Below are positions 29,065 through 39,277 of a stretch of 64,000 nucleotides of DNA, piece after piece (position 1 is the stretch's first letter; every line of letters begins with the position of its first letter). Made by a program: the position numbers and the translations under genes. This DNA comes from Polaribacter dokdonensis. GTDB taxonomy: Bacteria; Bacteroidota; Bacteroidia; Flavobacteriales; Flavobacteriaceae. The stretch spans positions 1,447,501-1,511,500 of the forward strand of contig NZ_CP101505.1 in the NCBI RefSeq assembly GCF_024362345.1. The letters are read 5' to 3'. The notes beneath the pieces are model-generated. The model made no database searches. It saw nothing but the letters and a program-made list of their open reading frames with translations, and was not told the origin of the DNA.

Positions 29065-29315
29065 ATTGTATTGATTTCTGGAAATCAATTTTTTCTATTA
29101 GGTAAGACTAAAAAAGCACTGTTAAAACTGGACTCCCATAAACAAACGTTTTACATAAAATATGTTTTTTTAAAGGAGACATAATCAAAAGAAATGTCCT
29201 ATTAATCCATTTAATTATTTTAATATTATATCACATAAAGTGTAATAAAATTAATCATTATAATTTTTAAACTATTAAATATTTCATAATTTCATCAAAA
29301 TTCAAAAAATAATAA
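29065..29315. other. AT-rich spacer upstream of the 175-aa gene
   Basis: The 305-nt gap 29011-29315 holds the icmF terminator, then very AT-rich DNA with no hairpin, no repeat and no clear TAnnTTTG box. I see nothing further in it. Confidence 0.6.
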
Positions 29316-29843
29316 ATGAAATTATTAGGAATAGGTTCAAGAATTGAGCACTCAACATATGGAACAGGAGTTGTAACCAACGTTACCAGCAAACATTATT
29401 GGGTAACTTTTATAAAAAACGGATTAGAAACCATAGATATTGATAGCGATTTTGAAATCATAGAAGCTGTAGAGGATGAAGTGGATACTATAAGTTTTTA
29501 TGAGGTTGAAAAATCACTCAAAAATTTATTACAAAAATGGAGCGATGTTACTCAAATTGCACCAATTGCAGACAGATGGAAAAATGGGACTTTAATCTTT
29601 AGACCTGCTGATTCTAACTTAGCTGATAAAGAAATACCTATTGATACGTTTTTTCATAAAATAGTGATGGTTAGAGATAGAATTAGAGTTATGGAACAAA
29701 AAATTAACTCTAGCAAAACACTAGATGATCAAGACAAAATTGACTTGCAACAATACATCACCAGAATTTATGGAAGCTTAACCACTTTTAATGTTTTGTT
29801 TAAAGTAAAATCAGACCAATTTGTAGGTTCTAGGTCTAAATAA
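29316..29843 (+). CDS. Conserved-looking cytosolic protein, unknown function
   Basis: 175 aa, no signal peptide or membrane helix. The N-terminus (IGSRIEHSTYGTGVVTNVTSKHYWVTFIKNGLETIDIDSDFEII) looks like a small SH3-like or DUF3553-type barrel (GxxVxHxxYGxGxV). The rest is predicted helical with a charged C-terminal half. No catalytic motif is visible and I do not know the function. It lies 63 nt before the hydrolase gene on the same strand, so the two could share a transcript. Confidence 0.75.
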   Translation: MKLLGIGSRIEHSTYGTGVVTNVTSKHYWVTFIKNGLETIDIDSDFEIIEAVEDEVDTISFYEVEKSLKNLLQKWSDVTQIAPIADRWKNGTLIFRPADSNLADKEIPIDTFFHKIVMVRDRIRVMEQKINSSKTLDDQDKIDLQQYITRIYGSLTTFNVLFKVKSDQFVGSRSK

Positions 29844-29906
29844 CTCAAAAATCTAATTTATTTAAGTACATTTAGAAGAGTTAAATCATCATCTAAAACA
29901 CAAATT

Positions 29907-30794
29907 ATGCAGTTAAAAAAAGAAGACATTAAACAAGAAGTATTTGATTTATATGATGATTATGCTCATAACAAATTAACCAGAAAAGAGTTTTTAGCGA
30001 AATTATCTTTATATGCTGTTGGCGCAATTACACTGCCAGCTTTATTAAGTTTTATTACGCCAAATTATATTGATAGCATTTTAGTACAACCAAATGACCC
30101 AAGATTAGATTCAAAGATGATAGATTACGAATCTCCAAAAGGTGGTCAAAAAATGAAAGGCCTGCTTTCGATTCCTAAAAATGATAATAAAAAACTACCA
30201 GGAATCTTGGTTGTGCATGAAAATAGAGGTTTAAACCCTTATATAAAAGATGTTGGTAGAAGAGCTGCTTTAGATGGCTACATCACATTGGCTCCAGATG
30301 CTTTAGCGCCTTTAGGTGGTTATCCTGGAAATGATGATGAAGGAAGAGCAATGCAAAGAAAAAGAGATAGAGATGAAATGATTGAAGATTTCATTGCTGG
30401 CTATAACTATTTAAAAAACCATAAAAATTGCAATGGTAAAATAGGTGTTGTTGGGTTCTGTTTTGGAGGTTATATTTCAAATATTTTAGCTGTAAGAATT
30501 CCAGAGTTAGCAGCTTCTGTACCTTATTATGGCAGACAACCTGCTGCTGAAGATGCAGCCAAAGTTAAAGCTCCCTTACTTTTACAATATGCAGGTTTAG
30601 ACAAGAGAGTAAATGCTGGTTGGCCAGACTATGAAAAGATTTTAAAAGAAAATGAAGTTACATACACAGCTCATTTTTATCCTGATGTAAATCATGGTTT
30701 TCACAACAATACTACACCAAGATATGATGAGGCTGCTGCAGAATTATCATGGACAAGAACTATGGATTTTTTCAAAACACATTTAAAAGATTAA
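29907..30794 (+). CDS. Dienelactone hydrolase family protein
   Basis: 295 aa alpha/beta hydrolase. A basic segment ([24 protein letters not shown], about 26-49) with a hydrophobic run suggests export or a membrane anchor; only one Arg is present, so it is not a clear Tat signal. Catalytic residues by family: nucleophile C185 in [11 protein letters not shown], Asp in [11 protein letters not shown], His in DVNHGFHNN. Cys as nucleophile is typical of dienelactone hydrolases. Substrate unknown. The next gene follows after 7 nt and is probably co-transcribed. Confidence 0.9.
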   Translation: MQLKKEDIKQEVFDLYDDYAHNKLTRKEFLAKLSLYAVGAITLPALLSFITPNYIDSILVQPNDPRLDSKMIDYESPKGGQKMKGLLSIPKNDNKKLPGILVVHENRGLNPYIKDVGRRAALDGYITLAPDALAPLGGYPGNDDEGRAMQRKRDRDEMIEDFIAGYNYLKNHKNCNGKIGVVGFCFGGYISNILAVRIPELAASVPYYGRQPAAEDAAKVKAPLLLQYAGLDKRVNAGWPDYEKILKENEVTYTAHFYPDVNHGFHNNTTPRYDEAAAELSWTRTMDFFKTHLKD

Positions 30795-30801
30795 GTTTTA
30801 G

Positions 30802-31623
30802 GTGAGCAAAAAACAATTAATTAGCAAAGAGCTCGAAAATTTCTACAACAAAGCTTCAGAAGAAACTCGTCTTGAAAAAGGCATGGGTATTTTTGAATTT
30901 GAACGTATTAAAGAATTAATAACCAAACACATTTCCAAACCAAATTGCAACATTATTGATGTTGGAGGTGGAACAGGTAAGTATAGTGAGTGGCTAGCAA
31001 AAGAGGGGCACATAGTTCATTTAATAGAACCAGTAGAAAAACACATAAAGCTAGCAAAGAAGAGAGCAAATAAACTTAAAAATAAATTTTCGGTTACTGT
31101 TGGTGAAGCTAAAGATTTACCATTAAAACAAGAAACTGCAGATATTGTAATTCTGCATGGACCTCTATATCATCTACAAAAAAGAGAAGATAGAATAAGT
31201 GCCATCAACGAAGCAAAAAGAGTTCTAAAAAAAGGCGGAATTGTTTTAGCTTTTGCTATAAATGCAACTGCATCTACTGTAGTAGGTTTAATGAATGGAA
31301 TGATTCATGCCAATTCATTTTTTGAAATGTGTAAAGAAGAATTAACTTCAGGAATTCATAATGCACCTAAAGATTTTCCTTTCTTATTGGCTGATGCTTA
31401 TTATCATAAACCACAAGATTTAAAATCAGAATTTTTAGAAACCAATTTTAAAATTTTAAATCTTTCTGCAGTAGAAGGCATGATTTGGCTAGACAACGAA
31501 TATTTTGCAAACATGTTAGATAAAAAGAAATCAAAGACGTTAAAAACGTTACAAGAACTAACAGAAAATGATGAATATCTTTTGCCTTTTAGTCCTCACA
31601 TGATGATTGCAGCTCAAAAATAA
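30802..31623 (+). CDS. SAM-dependent methyltransferase (class I)
   Basis: 273 aa, GTG start 7 nt after the hydrolase stop; the closest in-frame ATG would lose motif-proximal sequence. Motif I is IIDVGGGTGKYSEWLA (about 51-66), followed by an acidic residue at HLIEPVEKH (motif II) and DIVILHGPLYHL (motif IV). It belongs to the methyltransferase_11/25 group. Substrate unknown. It converges on the NRDE gene with a 1-nt gap and no terminator. Confidence 0.88.
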   Translation: MSKKQLISKELENFYNKASEETRLEKGMGIFEFERIKELITKHISKPNCNIIDVGGGTGKYSEWLAKEGHIVHLIEPVEKHIKLAKKRANKLKNKFSVTVGEAKDLPLKQETADIVILHGPLYHLQKREDRISAINEAKRVLKKGGIVLAFAINATASTVVGLMNGMIHANSFFEMCKEELTSGIHNAPKDFPFLLADAYYHKPQDLKSEFLETNFKILNLSAVEGMIWLDNEYFANMLDKKKSKTLKTLQELTENDEYLLPFSPHMMIAAQK

Positions 31624-31624
31624 A

Positions 31625-32302
31625 TTATAGTAAATCTATGTAATTCATATTTAATTGATCTTGTATTTTAGTTATCGATGTTATACTAACTGTTTCTATT
31701 AAATTACGTTTCATTTTTATGGTAACCTCTGGCTCACCCAATTCAGTATTACTATGAAAACCTAAAATATTTTCAGCTGTAAAATTTGCATTGTTTTTTA
31801 ACCAATTTTTAAACCAACCTTGTCTTTGTTGTTTCATATCTTCTGCATACAAGGTTGATGATGACCAAATTCTTGGTTCGTTTTCTAATTTCTTAAAATG
31901 TTTAGTTTCTCCATCCCAAACTAATTCGAATGCTTTTAACTCAACTTTCCAGTCTAATAAAATTAATGTAAAAGGTTCTATATTATTTAAACCTATTCTA
32001 TTTATATATACTTCTGCATCATCAGCAGTTAAAACATTTTTTACAATTACTCCTCTGCTTAATCCGTAAGGCAAATTTCGTTTGTGATTCTTAAAACCTC
32101 CATTTAGTAAACAAACAACTCTGTCTTTTGAGCTTGTTCCAATCCAAGTACCTCCAGCAACTACATCTTTTGGATAGGTTACCTCTACTCCATTTTCTAG
32201 GTAACTTTTAGGTGGAATCGTTTTTCTTAAAGGAGTTTCATCTCTGTTAGAAGTAAGTATAAAACCATTATCTTCTAAAGGCAAAAAAGTAACTGTACAC
32301 AT
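31625..32302 (-). CDS. NRDE (TANGO2-like) family protein
   Basis: 225 aa. It starts MCTVTFLPL and contains the name-giving SNRDE motif (FILTSNRDETPLRKTIPP). Cys2 directly after Met is conserved in this Ntn-hydrolase-like family. VAGGTWIGTSSKDRVVCLLNGG is also typical. Human TANGO2 has been linked to haem and lipid handling; the bacterial role is not established. Stop-to-stop contact with the methyltransferase gene. Confidence 0.88.
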   Translation of the reverse strand: MCTVTFLPLEDNGFILTSNRDETPLRKTIPPKSYLENGVEVTYPKDVVAGGTWIGTSSKDRVVCLLNGGFKNHKRNLPYGLSRGVIVKNVLTADDAEVYINRIGLNNIEPFTLILLDWKVELKAFELVWDGETKHFKKLENEPRIWSSSTLYAEDMKQQRQGWFKNWLKNNANFTAENILGFHSNTELGEPEVTIKMKRNLIETVSITSITKIQDQLNMNYIDLL

Positions 32303-32403
32303 TTATAATCGGCTAAAATGAAGTGGCAAGTTACAAAATCGTTTGATTTAAAATTGGTAACTTTGTAGTATAAAATAATCGAATAAAATTTAAATTTATA
32401 CAA

Positions 32404-34029
32404 ATGGCAAGAGGATTTTTTAATGTTCCAGTTGCAGTAAACGAACCTGTTAAAGGGTATGCACCTGGCTCTCCAGAAAGAGAAGAGTTATTAGCAACTT
32501 ATAAAGAAATGTTTAATGGCAATGTAGATGTGCCAATGCATATTAATGGTAAAGAAGTAAGAACAGGTAATACTAAAAACATTACACCTCCTCATGATCA
32601 TCAACATGTTGTTGGGCAATATCATACAGCTGATCAAATCCATGTAGATGAAGCAATTTCTACAGCTTTAGCTGCTAGAGAAGCCTGGTCTTCTGTTTCT
32701 TGGATGGAAAGAGCTTCAATTTTCTTAAAAGCAGCTGAGTTATTGGCTGGGCCTTATAGAGCAAGAATGAATGCTTCTACTATGATTGCACAATCTAAAA
32801 ACGTGCATCAAGCAGAAATTGATGCAGCTTGTGAAATGATCGATTTCTTTAGATTTAACGTTCAGTACATGACTGATATTTTTAAAGACCAACCACAATC
32901 TGCTCCTGGAATTTGGAACAGAGTTGAGTATAGACCCTTAGAAGGTTTTGTATATGCTATTTCGCCTTTTAATTTTACTTCTATTGCAGCAAATTTACCT
33001 GCAGCAGCAGCTTTAATGGGTAATGTTGTAGTTTGGAAACCATCTGATCATCAAGCATATTCTGCACAAGTTATTGTAGATTTATTTAAAGAAGCTGGTT
33101 TACCTGATGGTGTAATTAATGTGGTTTATGGAGATCCTGTTATGATTTCTGATGCATGTTTATCTTCTCCAGATTTTTCTGGTTTACACTTTACAGGATC
33201 TACAACTGTGTTCAAAAATCTTTGGAAACAAATTGGTAACAACATACATACGTATAAAACATATCCAAGAATTGTAGGAGAAACTGGAGGTAAAGATTTT
33301 ATCTGGGCTCACAATTCTGCAAACCCTTTACAAGTAGCAACAGCAATTACTAGAGGTTCTTTTGAATATCAAGGTCAAAAATGTTCTGCTGCTTCACGTG
33401 CTTACATTCCTGCTTCTATTTGGGATGATGTTTTAAAACACTTAAAAAAGCAAACATCAGAATTAAAAATGGGTTCTCCAGAAAATCCAGATAATTTTGT
33501 AAATGCAGTAATTCATGAAGGTTCTTTTGATAAAATTGCAAAATATATTGATGCAGCAAAAGAAAACGAAAATGCAGAAATTATTATTGGTGGTGGACAT
33601 GATAAATCTAAAGGATACTTTATTGAGCCAACAGTAATTTTAGCTAAAAATGCTACTTACGAAACAATGACAACTGAGTTATTTGGACCAGTGATGACTG
33701 TTTATATTTATGAAGACGAAAAGTGGGAAGCTTCTTTAGAGTTAGTAGATCAATCTACTGAATATGCTTTAACAGGTGCAATTTTTTCTACTGATAGATA
33801 TATTGTTGAGCAAGCTTCTAAAGCCTTAGAAAACGCTGCTGGTAACTTTTATATAAATGACAAACCAACAGGAGCTGTTGTAGGTCAGCAACCATTTGGA
33901 GGAGCAAGAGCTTCTGGTACAAATGACAAAGCTGGTTCTGCTCAGAACTTATTAAGATGGACATCTGTAAGATTAATAAAAGAAACTTTTGTTACTCCAC
34001 AAGATTATAAATATCCATTTTTAGGATAG
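32404..34029 (+). CDS. pruA: L-glutamate gamma-semialdehyde dehydrogenase
   Basis: 541 aa aldehyde dehydrogenase oxidising glutamate semialdehyde (delta-1-pyrroline-5-carboxylate) to glutamate with NAD+, the second step of proline use. The active-site Cys is C327 in FEYQGQKCSAASRAYIP. The general base Glu lies in IVGETGGKDF, and NAD-binding FTGSTTVFK is present. Stand-alone enzyme without a proline dehydrogenase domain, and putA is not in the window. A TAACTTTG box (32358-32365) lies 38 nt upstream of the ATG; no TTG lies at the right distance. Confidence 0.95.
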   Translation: MARGFFNVPVAVNEPVKGYAPGSPEREELLATYKEMFNGNVDVPMHINGKEVRTGNTKNITPPHDHQHVVGQYHTADQIHVDEAISTALAAREAWSSVSWMERASIFLKAAELLAGPYRARMNASTMIAQSKNVHQAEIDAACEMIDFFRFNVQYMTDIFKDQPQSAPGIWNRVEYRPLEGFVYAISPFNFTSIAANLPAAAALMGNVVVWKPSDHQAYSAQVIVDLFKEAGLPDGVINVVYGDPVMISDACLSSPDFSGLHFTGSTTVFKNLWKQIGNNIHTYKTYPRIVGETGGKDFIWAHNSANPLQVATAITRGSFEYQGQKCSAASRAYIPASIWDDVLKHLKKQTSELKMGSPENPDNFVNAVIHEGSFDKIAKYIDAAKENENAEIIIGGGHDKSKGYFIEPTVILAKNATYETMTTELFGPVMTVYIYEDEKWEASLELVDQSTEYALTGAIFSTDRYIVEQASKALENAAGNFYINDKPTGAVVGQQPFGGARASGTNDKAGSAQNLLRWTSVRLIKETFVTPQDYKYPFLG

Positions 34030-34044
34030 AAAAAATAGTTCAAC

Positions 34045-34079
34045 AAAAAAGCCTCATCAATATTTGATGAGGCTTTTTT
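34045..34079 (+). terminator. Bidirectional terminator after pruA
   Basis: AAAAAAGCCTCATCAA-TAT-TTGATGAGGCTTTTTT. It serves pruA and the convergent lipoprotein gene. Confidence 0.9.
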
Positions 34080-34095
34080 AGTTATATAAGTTTTC

Positions 34096-34770
34096 TTAAT
34101 TAGCAGTAAAAGACCAAATTTGACCAATTGATTTGGCTCCTGAATCATCCTTTACATTTACCTTCCAATAATAAGTTGTTCCAGTAACCACATTAACTGT
34201 ATAATTTTTTGTAGTTACAGCATCATCTACTAAAGCAGGGTCTGCATTTTCACCAAAAAATACTTCGTAAGATAAAACATCATCTAAATTTGGGTCTCCA
34301 GCTTTCCACGTTAAATCTAAAGTACCACTTGCAACTATAGTATTATTATTAGGTGTTAATAATTGCGAAGTAAAAGGTACATAATTCTGTTCCCCTTCTC
34401 CTTTTGTAAAAAAAGCAAAAACTTCTGAAGAACTACCTAAATTATTATTCACATCTAAAGCATCTACTTGCCAATAATAAGCAGTTTCTTTTTCTAAAGT
34501 AATTTCAATCTGAGTATCAGTTACTGTTCTATTCTCTACAACATCAGTTAAAGCTCTGTCTTTTGCAATAATAAGATTATACTCTATATCATTACCTTCA
34601 GGATCTGTTGCTTCTGTCCAATCAAATGTAATTGTATTATCTATACATAATAAATCTGAAGTTGGAAACACCAAATCTACTTTACTAGGTGCTTGATTTG
34701 CTTTCTTAGAACATTTTACTAATAGAAAACAACAAACTATTATTAGCGATTTTATATATATTTTTTTCAT
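34096..34770 (-). CDS. Fibronectin III-like lipoprotein
   Basis: 224 aa. A signal sequence ending near FLLVKC (Cys about 20) suggests a lipoprotein. Two Fn3-like beta-sandwich repeats follow, each closing with the AYYWQVDALD / TYYWKVNVKD pattern seen in surface-adhesion modules. Its start overlaps the stop of the upstream protease by 4 nt (ATGA), so the two are translationally coupled. Possibly a surface partner, docking protein or inhibitor of the protease; that is inference. Confidence 0.8.
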   Translation of the reverse strand: MKKIYIKSLIIVCCFLLVKCSKKANQAPSKVDLVFPTSDLLCIDNTITFDWTEATDPEGNDIEYNLIIAKDRALTDVVENRTVTDTQIEITLEKETAYYWQVDALDVNNNLGSSSEVFAFFTKGEGEQNYVPFTSQLLTPNNNTIVASGTLDLTWKAGDPNLDDVLSYEVFFGENADPALVDDAVTTKNYTVNVVTGTTYYWKVNVKDDSGAKSIGQIWSFTAN

Positions 34771-37700
34771 CGTTTTAAAATTTTGATTGGTGTTGCATTT
34801 TCAATAGATAACTTCAGAATATAAAATCCGTTTGCATATTCTTGAAAAGGAATTTGTAATACATCATTCTCTGGTTTAAAATCTTTTCTAAAAATAAGTT
34901 TTCCATTAATATCAAAAACGGTTGTTTCAATCATTGCATCTGTAATTCCTATTGGCAGTTGCAACTCTATAAAGTTGGTTACAGGGTTTTGTTTTAGAAT
35001 AACATCACCTATACTCTTTTGGAATAAACCTTCGCAATCTTTTGCTGTTTTTACTTCTAATTTTCCTGTTTCATTTATTTCTAAATCAAACTCTTTTTCA
35101 CTAGAAACAGCAATGAGCTCATTGTTTAAATACACGTTGTAAGGAGCTGTACCTTCTTCTATATTAAAGGAATAGGTGTTAGACGATTTTGCTGAAGAAA
35201 GTTTTAAACTTATAGGTTGTGCTTCTTCAATGGTAACCTCAAAACAATTTGTGACATTTAAAACATTTGTTGTAATACAAATTTCATAATCTCCAGGAGC
35301 TGCATCAAACAAAATAAAATTACTAGAATTAAAGGTTTGATTAATGTTTGTAGATGGACCTGTAATTACCAATTGTCTTGCAAAACCATCAGATTTATTA
35401 TCAATTTGAATAATTCCATCATTTTCATCAACACAACTTTCTGCTGTTGTTAAGATCGAGAAACCATCTATTTCTGCAACAGTTACAGAGTAATCTTCTG
35501 TTTCACCCCATTCAGTAAGATGATCTGCATCACATGCGCCTAAACCAAAGCCTGCTGATGGATCATCATATTCTATAATAACCCTCATTCTTGTTTGGCC
35601 AAATCTAGCATTACTTGGCACTGTAATATCAAAAGTTTTTGTACCAACATCATTTAATTCTGTGCCTAAATCATATCTTTCTGTATCATTGTCAAATTCA
35701 AAATCTTGATTCCAATCAATAAAAACATAACAATGATCTTGAAAACCTGCAGTATCAAAAGTTACACTTACAGTGCGTGTATCTCCTCTTAAAACATTTG
35801 TATTTAAGTTGGTAAAATCTTGGTATCCATCATCCATATCATTACCAGAAGTATTATTAATGCTACCAAAAGTTACATTAGTAATGTGTTCTGAACCTCC
35901 AGGTTCATCTGTAAAAGTTGAAGCACAATAAGCTGCATTAATGGTTGTAAAAGTGAATGCATTTGAGAAATTACCTTCTCCACAATCATTCTTTGGTTTT
36001 ACTCTCCAGAAATAAGAGGTTACTCCATCTAAATTGGTAGTTGTATAAGCATTGGTTGCAACATTGCCTGATGAAACTACATTTGTAAAATTAGCATCTG
36101 TAGCTATTTCTACATCATATGTAATTGCATTTGCATCTGCTTCCCAAGTTAACTCACTAGTTAAGTTAATATCTGTAGCATTATTTGCTGGTGATGATAA
36201 TACAATATCGTTAAACGTATTTGTAGTTAGTTTAAATTCTACATCTATACTTTGGTTTACAGAAGCAGAGGTTCCTAAAACACTAATAGTATAATCTCCA
36301 GCAGTTTTACCATCTAAATTAGAAATGGTTAAAACAACATCTCCATCTGCACTAATTGTAGCTGGTGTAAATGTGGCTACAGCTCCTGTTGGTTCTCCTG
36401 TTGTAGCTAAACTAACAGTATCTGAAAATCCGTTAACAAAATCGAAATTAAGGGTATAGCTAACAGTCTCATTATTAATATTACAAGCTGTTTGTAAACC
36501 ACTAACATTATTAATTACATAAGTTGGATCTACAGAATTGATTACAAAATTGCTACTATTTACATTGTAAAAAATATTGTTTACAGCTTCTACCATTATT
36601 CTTGCTGAACTAGTAGCATTATCTGGAACTATAATAGTTTCTGAACCATCATTAGCTGTGCTGCTTTTTAGCAAGATCGGAAAAGTAGCTCCTCCATCTG
36701 TAGATAATCTAATATTTACCAAATTACAATTTATAGGTGCAGTATCTGTATCACCTTTATTCCAAGTAATGGTTTGTGTTGTCCCTACATTCCAAGTTAC
36801 GTTAGTAGAAGGTGCAGAAACCGTAAATGGATCTACATCCACAACTGATATTTCTACATCATCTCTTGCTGAACTTCCACCACCTGCATTATTATCTCTT
36901 ACTGTAAATGAAAAATTAAAAGTTCTTGCAACACTTGGTAAAACTTCCCAAGTTGTAGAATTATTACCAGCAATAACCGTACTTAAGTCTGGCATATAGC
37001 GAATTGGACTTACCTTAGAAGGTAAAGATCTAAACATTGGCCCAACTGTATTTGTTGCTAAAGGTGGCATAGAACCAACTTCATTATCAATTTGTTCCCA
37101 ATTATAGGTTAATGAATTTAAACCATCTGCATCATTTGCAGTACCTACTAATTTAAAAGGTGTAGATTTTGGAATACTATAATCTAAACCAGCATCAGCA
37201 GTAGGTGCAGCATTATTAGTATTTGTAACAAGAGCACAACTTCCAGTAGTTTGAATGTGATTCCACATTTGAGCAATACTTACTGAGTGAAAGTAATCAT
37301 CGCTATTTCCATTTACATTTCCTGCTTGTACATTTGGATTACAGATACCTGCATAACCCATAATTGTAGACCCACTTCCTGGCTCTACAGCTGTTGCTAA
37401 GGTTCTATTACAGTTGTTATTTTGTGTGTGAGTTGCTCCAAATTGATGGCCAATTTCATGAGCTACAAAATCAATATCATAAGGATCTCCAACTGGTTGA
37501 GATCTTCCTGTAACACCTCTTGCTTTTTGGCCTGTAACACAAACTACACCTAAACCAGCTAAACCATCTCCACCAACACTAAAAATGTGTCCAATATCAT
37601 AGTTTGCATTTCCTATTACATTATCACAGATAGTTTGCACTTCATCAATCATAGCATCAGGATCGCCATCTGTAATGTTATCTGTGTTTTCATCTAGAAA

Positions 37701-38504
37701 AATAACTTCATCATTATTCGCAACCAATTCTAATTTTACGGATAAATCTTTTTCAAATATTCCATTTAACCTAGTTACAGAAGTGTTCATAGCAGACAAA
37801 ACTGCTGCTTTTTTAACTGCATCTGATGCTGTAGTTGGTATGTTTTGCTGACCTGCACCTAAATGAAATTGTGCATATTCTCCACTACAAACTAAAGCCA
37901 ATTTGTAGGTTCTAAGCTTACCATCATCTGCATTTTTAAAACTATTTGTAAATGAAAAATCGTTTTTGGCAGAATCTTCTACCTGACATTTAAAATCTTC
38001 ATCTATTGCATTTAAACTATTTCTATTATAGGTGATATAAGCCTTATTATCCTTAGAATAAGGGTCTATATATACAGTTTCTTGCATAGCAGAAAAAATA
38101 ACGCCATGAAAACCATCTGTACCAAAACTTAATTTAGCAACTGCTGTTGGGTCATCTATACCTTTGGCAGTATACGCATTAATATTTGGAAATTTCTCTT
38201 GTAATTCTATACTAAAATTAGACGATTCTTTTACTTGAAAACGTTGCAAAACACCTTCGCTATTTGGTAAAAAAATTAGTACAGATTTTTCGCTAGTTGA
38301 CCTCTTTAATTCTTGTTGAAAAGAAGAAGTTTCTAATGTTAATAATTGATATTTTGTTGGAAAATTCTCTTTCTGATAAATTTCCTTTTTTTGTTGTGCA
38401 AAATCAGAAGACTCTATAGAGCTCCAAAATTGCTGAGCTTTTAGTTGAGTAGCACTAAAAAGCAATACTGCAAAAAGCATTAGATGGGATATTTTCCTAT
38501 TCAT
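34767..38504 (-). CDS. Secreted metzincin metalloprotease with T9SS sorting domain
   Basis: 1245 aa. Signal peptide about 1-23 (...LLFSATQLKA), propeptide-like region, then a reprolysin-type zinc domain with HEIGHQFGATH (H349, E350, H353, H359) and a Met-turn (STIMGYAGIC). Ig/Fn3-like domains follow in the middle, then a GEVED domain (about 900-1040, GETEDYSV), and a C-terminal type A sorting domain (LKQNPVTNFIELQL...GFYILKLSIENA, last about 75 residues) that directs type IX secretion and surface attachment. It likely degrades extracellular protein. Co-transcribed with the downstream Fn3 lipoprotein. Confidence 0.92.
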   Translation of the reverse strand: MNRKISHLMLFAVLLFSATQLKAQQFWSSIESSDFAQQKKEIYQKENFPTKYQLLTLETSSFQQELKRSTSEKSVLIFLPNSEGVLQRFQVKESSNFSIELQEKFPNINAYTAKGIDDPTAVAKLSFGTDGFHGVIFSAMQETVYIDPYSKDNKAYITYNRNSLNAIDEDFKCQVEDSAKNDFSFTNSFKNADDGKLRTYKLALVCSGEYAQFHLGAGQQNIPTTASDAVKKAAVLSAMNTSVTRLNGIFEKDLSVKLELVANNDEVIFLDENTDNITDGDPDAMIDEVQTICDNVIGNANYDIGHIFSVGGDGLAGLGVVCVTGQKARGVTGRSQPVGDPYDIDFVAHEIGHQFGATHTQNNNCNRTLATAVEPGSGSTIMGYAGICNPNVQAGNVNGNSDDYFHSVSIAQMWNHIQTTGSCALVTNTNNAAPTADAGLDYSIPKSTPFKLVGTANDADGLNSLTYNWEQIDNEVGSMPPLATNTVGPMFRSLPSKVSPIRYMPDLSTVIAGNNSTTWEVLPSVARTFNFSFTVRDNNAGGGSSARDDVEISVVDVDPFTVSAPSTNVTWNVGTTQTITWNKGDTDTAPINCNLVNIRLSTDGGATFPILLKSSTANDGSETIIVPDNATSSARIMVEAVNNIFYNVNSSNFVINSVDPTYVINNVSGLQTACNINNETVSYTLNFDFVNGFSDTVSLATTGEPTGAVATFTPATISADGDVVLTISNLDGKTAGDYTISVLGTSASVNQSIDVEFKLTTNTFNDIVLSSPANNATDINLTSELTWEADANAITYDVEIATDANFTNVVSSGNVATNAYTTTNLDGVTSYFWRVKPKNDCGEGNFSNAFTFTTINAAYCASTFTDEPGGSEHITNVTFGSINNTSGNDMDDGYQDFTNLNTNVLRGDTRTVSVTFDTAGFQDHCYVFIDWNQDFEFDNDTERYDLGTELNDVGTKTFDITVPSNARFGQTRMRVIIEYDDPSAGFGLGACDADHLTEWGETEDYSVTVAEIDGFSILTTAESCVDENDGIIQIDNKSDGFARQLVITGPSTNINQTFNSSNFILFDAAPGDYEICITTNVLNVTNCFEVTIEEAQPISLKLSSAKSSNTYSFNIEEGTAPYNVYLNNELIAVSSEKEFDLEINETGKLEVKTAKDCEGLFQKSIGDVILKQNPVTNFIELQLPIGITDAMIETTVFDINGKLIFRKDFKPENDVLQIPFQEYANGFYILKLSIENATPIKILKR

Positions 38505-38534
38505 ATACTGTATTTAAAACACGATTATATCTTC

Positions 38535-38560
38535 CAAATATAAACATTTATTTACCTTTG
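38535..38560. promoter_or_regulatory. Back-to-back promoter boxes of the protease and lipB
   Basis: Minus strand: TATATTTG (38535-38542), 31 nt before the protease ATG. Plus strand: TACCTTTG (38553-38560), 12 nt before the lipB ATG. The boxes are only 10 bp apart, so the two polymerases would compete. Neither has a TTG at the exact 19-nt distance. Confidence 0.45.
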
Positions 38561-38571
38561 TAGTCGTAATT

Positions 38572-39276
38572 ATGAATAGAAACATACTACTTAAAGACCT
38601 TTCTTTAAAAGACTATAAAGAAACTTGGGATTACCAAACTGAGCTATTGCAAGAGATTGTAGATACAAAAATTTCGAACCGTAGAAATTCTGGCAAAGAA
38701 ATCACTAAAAATCATTTCTTGTTTGTAGAGCACCCTCATGTGTATACTTTAGGTAAGAGTGGTGATTTAAGTAACTTACTTTTAAATGAAACTCAGTTAA
38801 AAGAAAAAGGTGCTACTTTTTATAAAATTAACAGAGGTGGAGATATTACTTATCATGGACCAGGACAAATCGTTGGCTACCCAATTTTAGATTTAGAAAA
38901 CTTTTTTACAGATATTCATAAATACTTACGTTTGCTAGAAGAAACAATCATTTTAACCATTGCAGAGTATGGAATTAAAGGTACTAGAAGTAAAGGTGAA
39001 ACAGGAGTTTGGCTAGATGTGGGTACACCTTTTGCACGTAAAATTTGTGCTATGGGTATACGTTCTTCTAGATGGGTTACTATGCATGGATTTGCCCTAA
39101 ATGCAAATGCAGATTTGGGTTATTTTGATAATATAATTCCATGTGGAATTCGTGGTAAAGCTGTAACTTCTATGGAAGCTGAATTGGACAAAAAAGTTGA
39201 CATAGAAGAAGTAAAAACTAAAATCTTAAAACATTTTAAAGCTCTTTTCGAGGTTGAAAACTTTATAGATTCTTAG
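38572..39276 (+). CDS. lipB: Octanoyltransferase (lipoate biosynthesis)
   Basis: Transfers octanoyl groups from acyl carrier protein to lipoyl domains. 234 aa. The family block RGGDITYHGPGQIVGYPILDL is present, and the acyl-thioester cysteine lies in IIPCGIRGKAVTSM with the conserved Lys four residues on. LFVEHPHVYTLGKSG is the usual N-terminal motif. lipA is not in the window. It converges on the nucleoid-protein gene with a 1-nt gap. Confidence 0.96.
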   Translation: MNRNILLKDLSLKDYKETWDYQTELLQEIVDTKISNRRNSGKEITKNHFLFVEHPHVYTLGKSGDLSNLLLNETQLKEKGATFYKINRGGDITYHGPGQIVGYPILDLENFFTDIHKYLRLLEETIILTIAEYGIKGTRSKGETGVWLDVGTPFARKICAMGIRSSRWVTMHGFALNANADLGYFDNIIPCGIRGKAVTSMEAELDKKVDIEEVKTKILKHFKALFEVENFIDS

Positions 39277-39277
39277 A

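Noticed and set aside
36577..36999. Plus-strand 140-residue frame inside the protease gene
   Set aside because: It is a shadow of the minus-strand protease: low-complexity Val/Ser/Leu composition, no signal or motif, no promoter.
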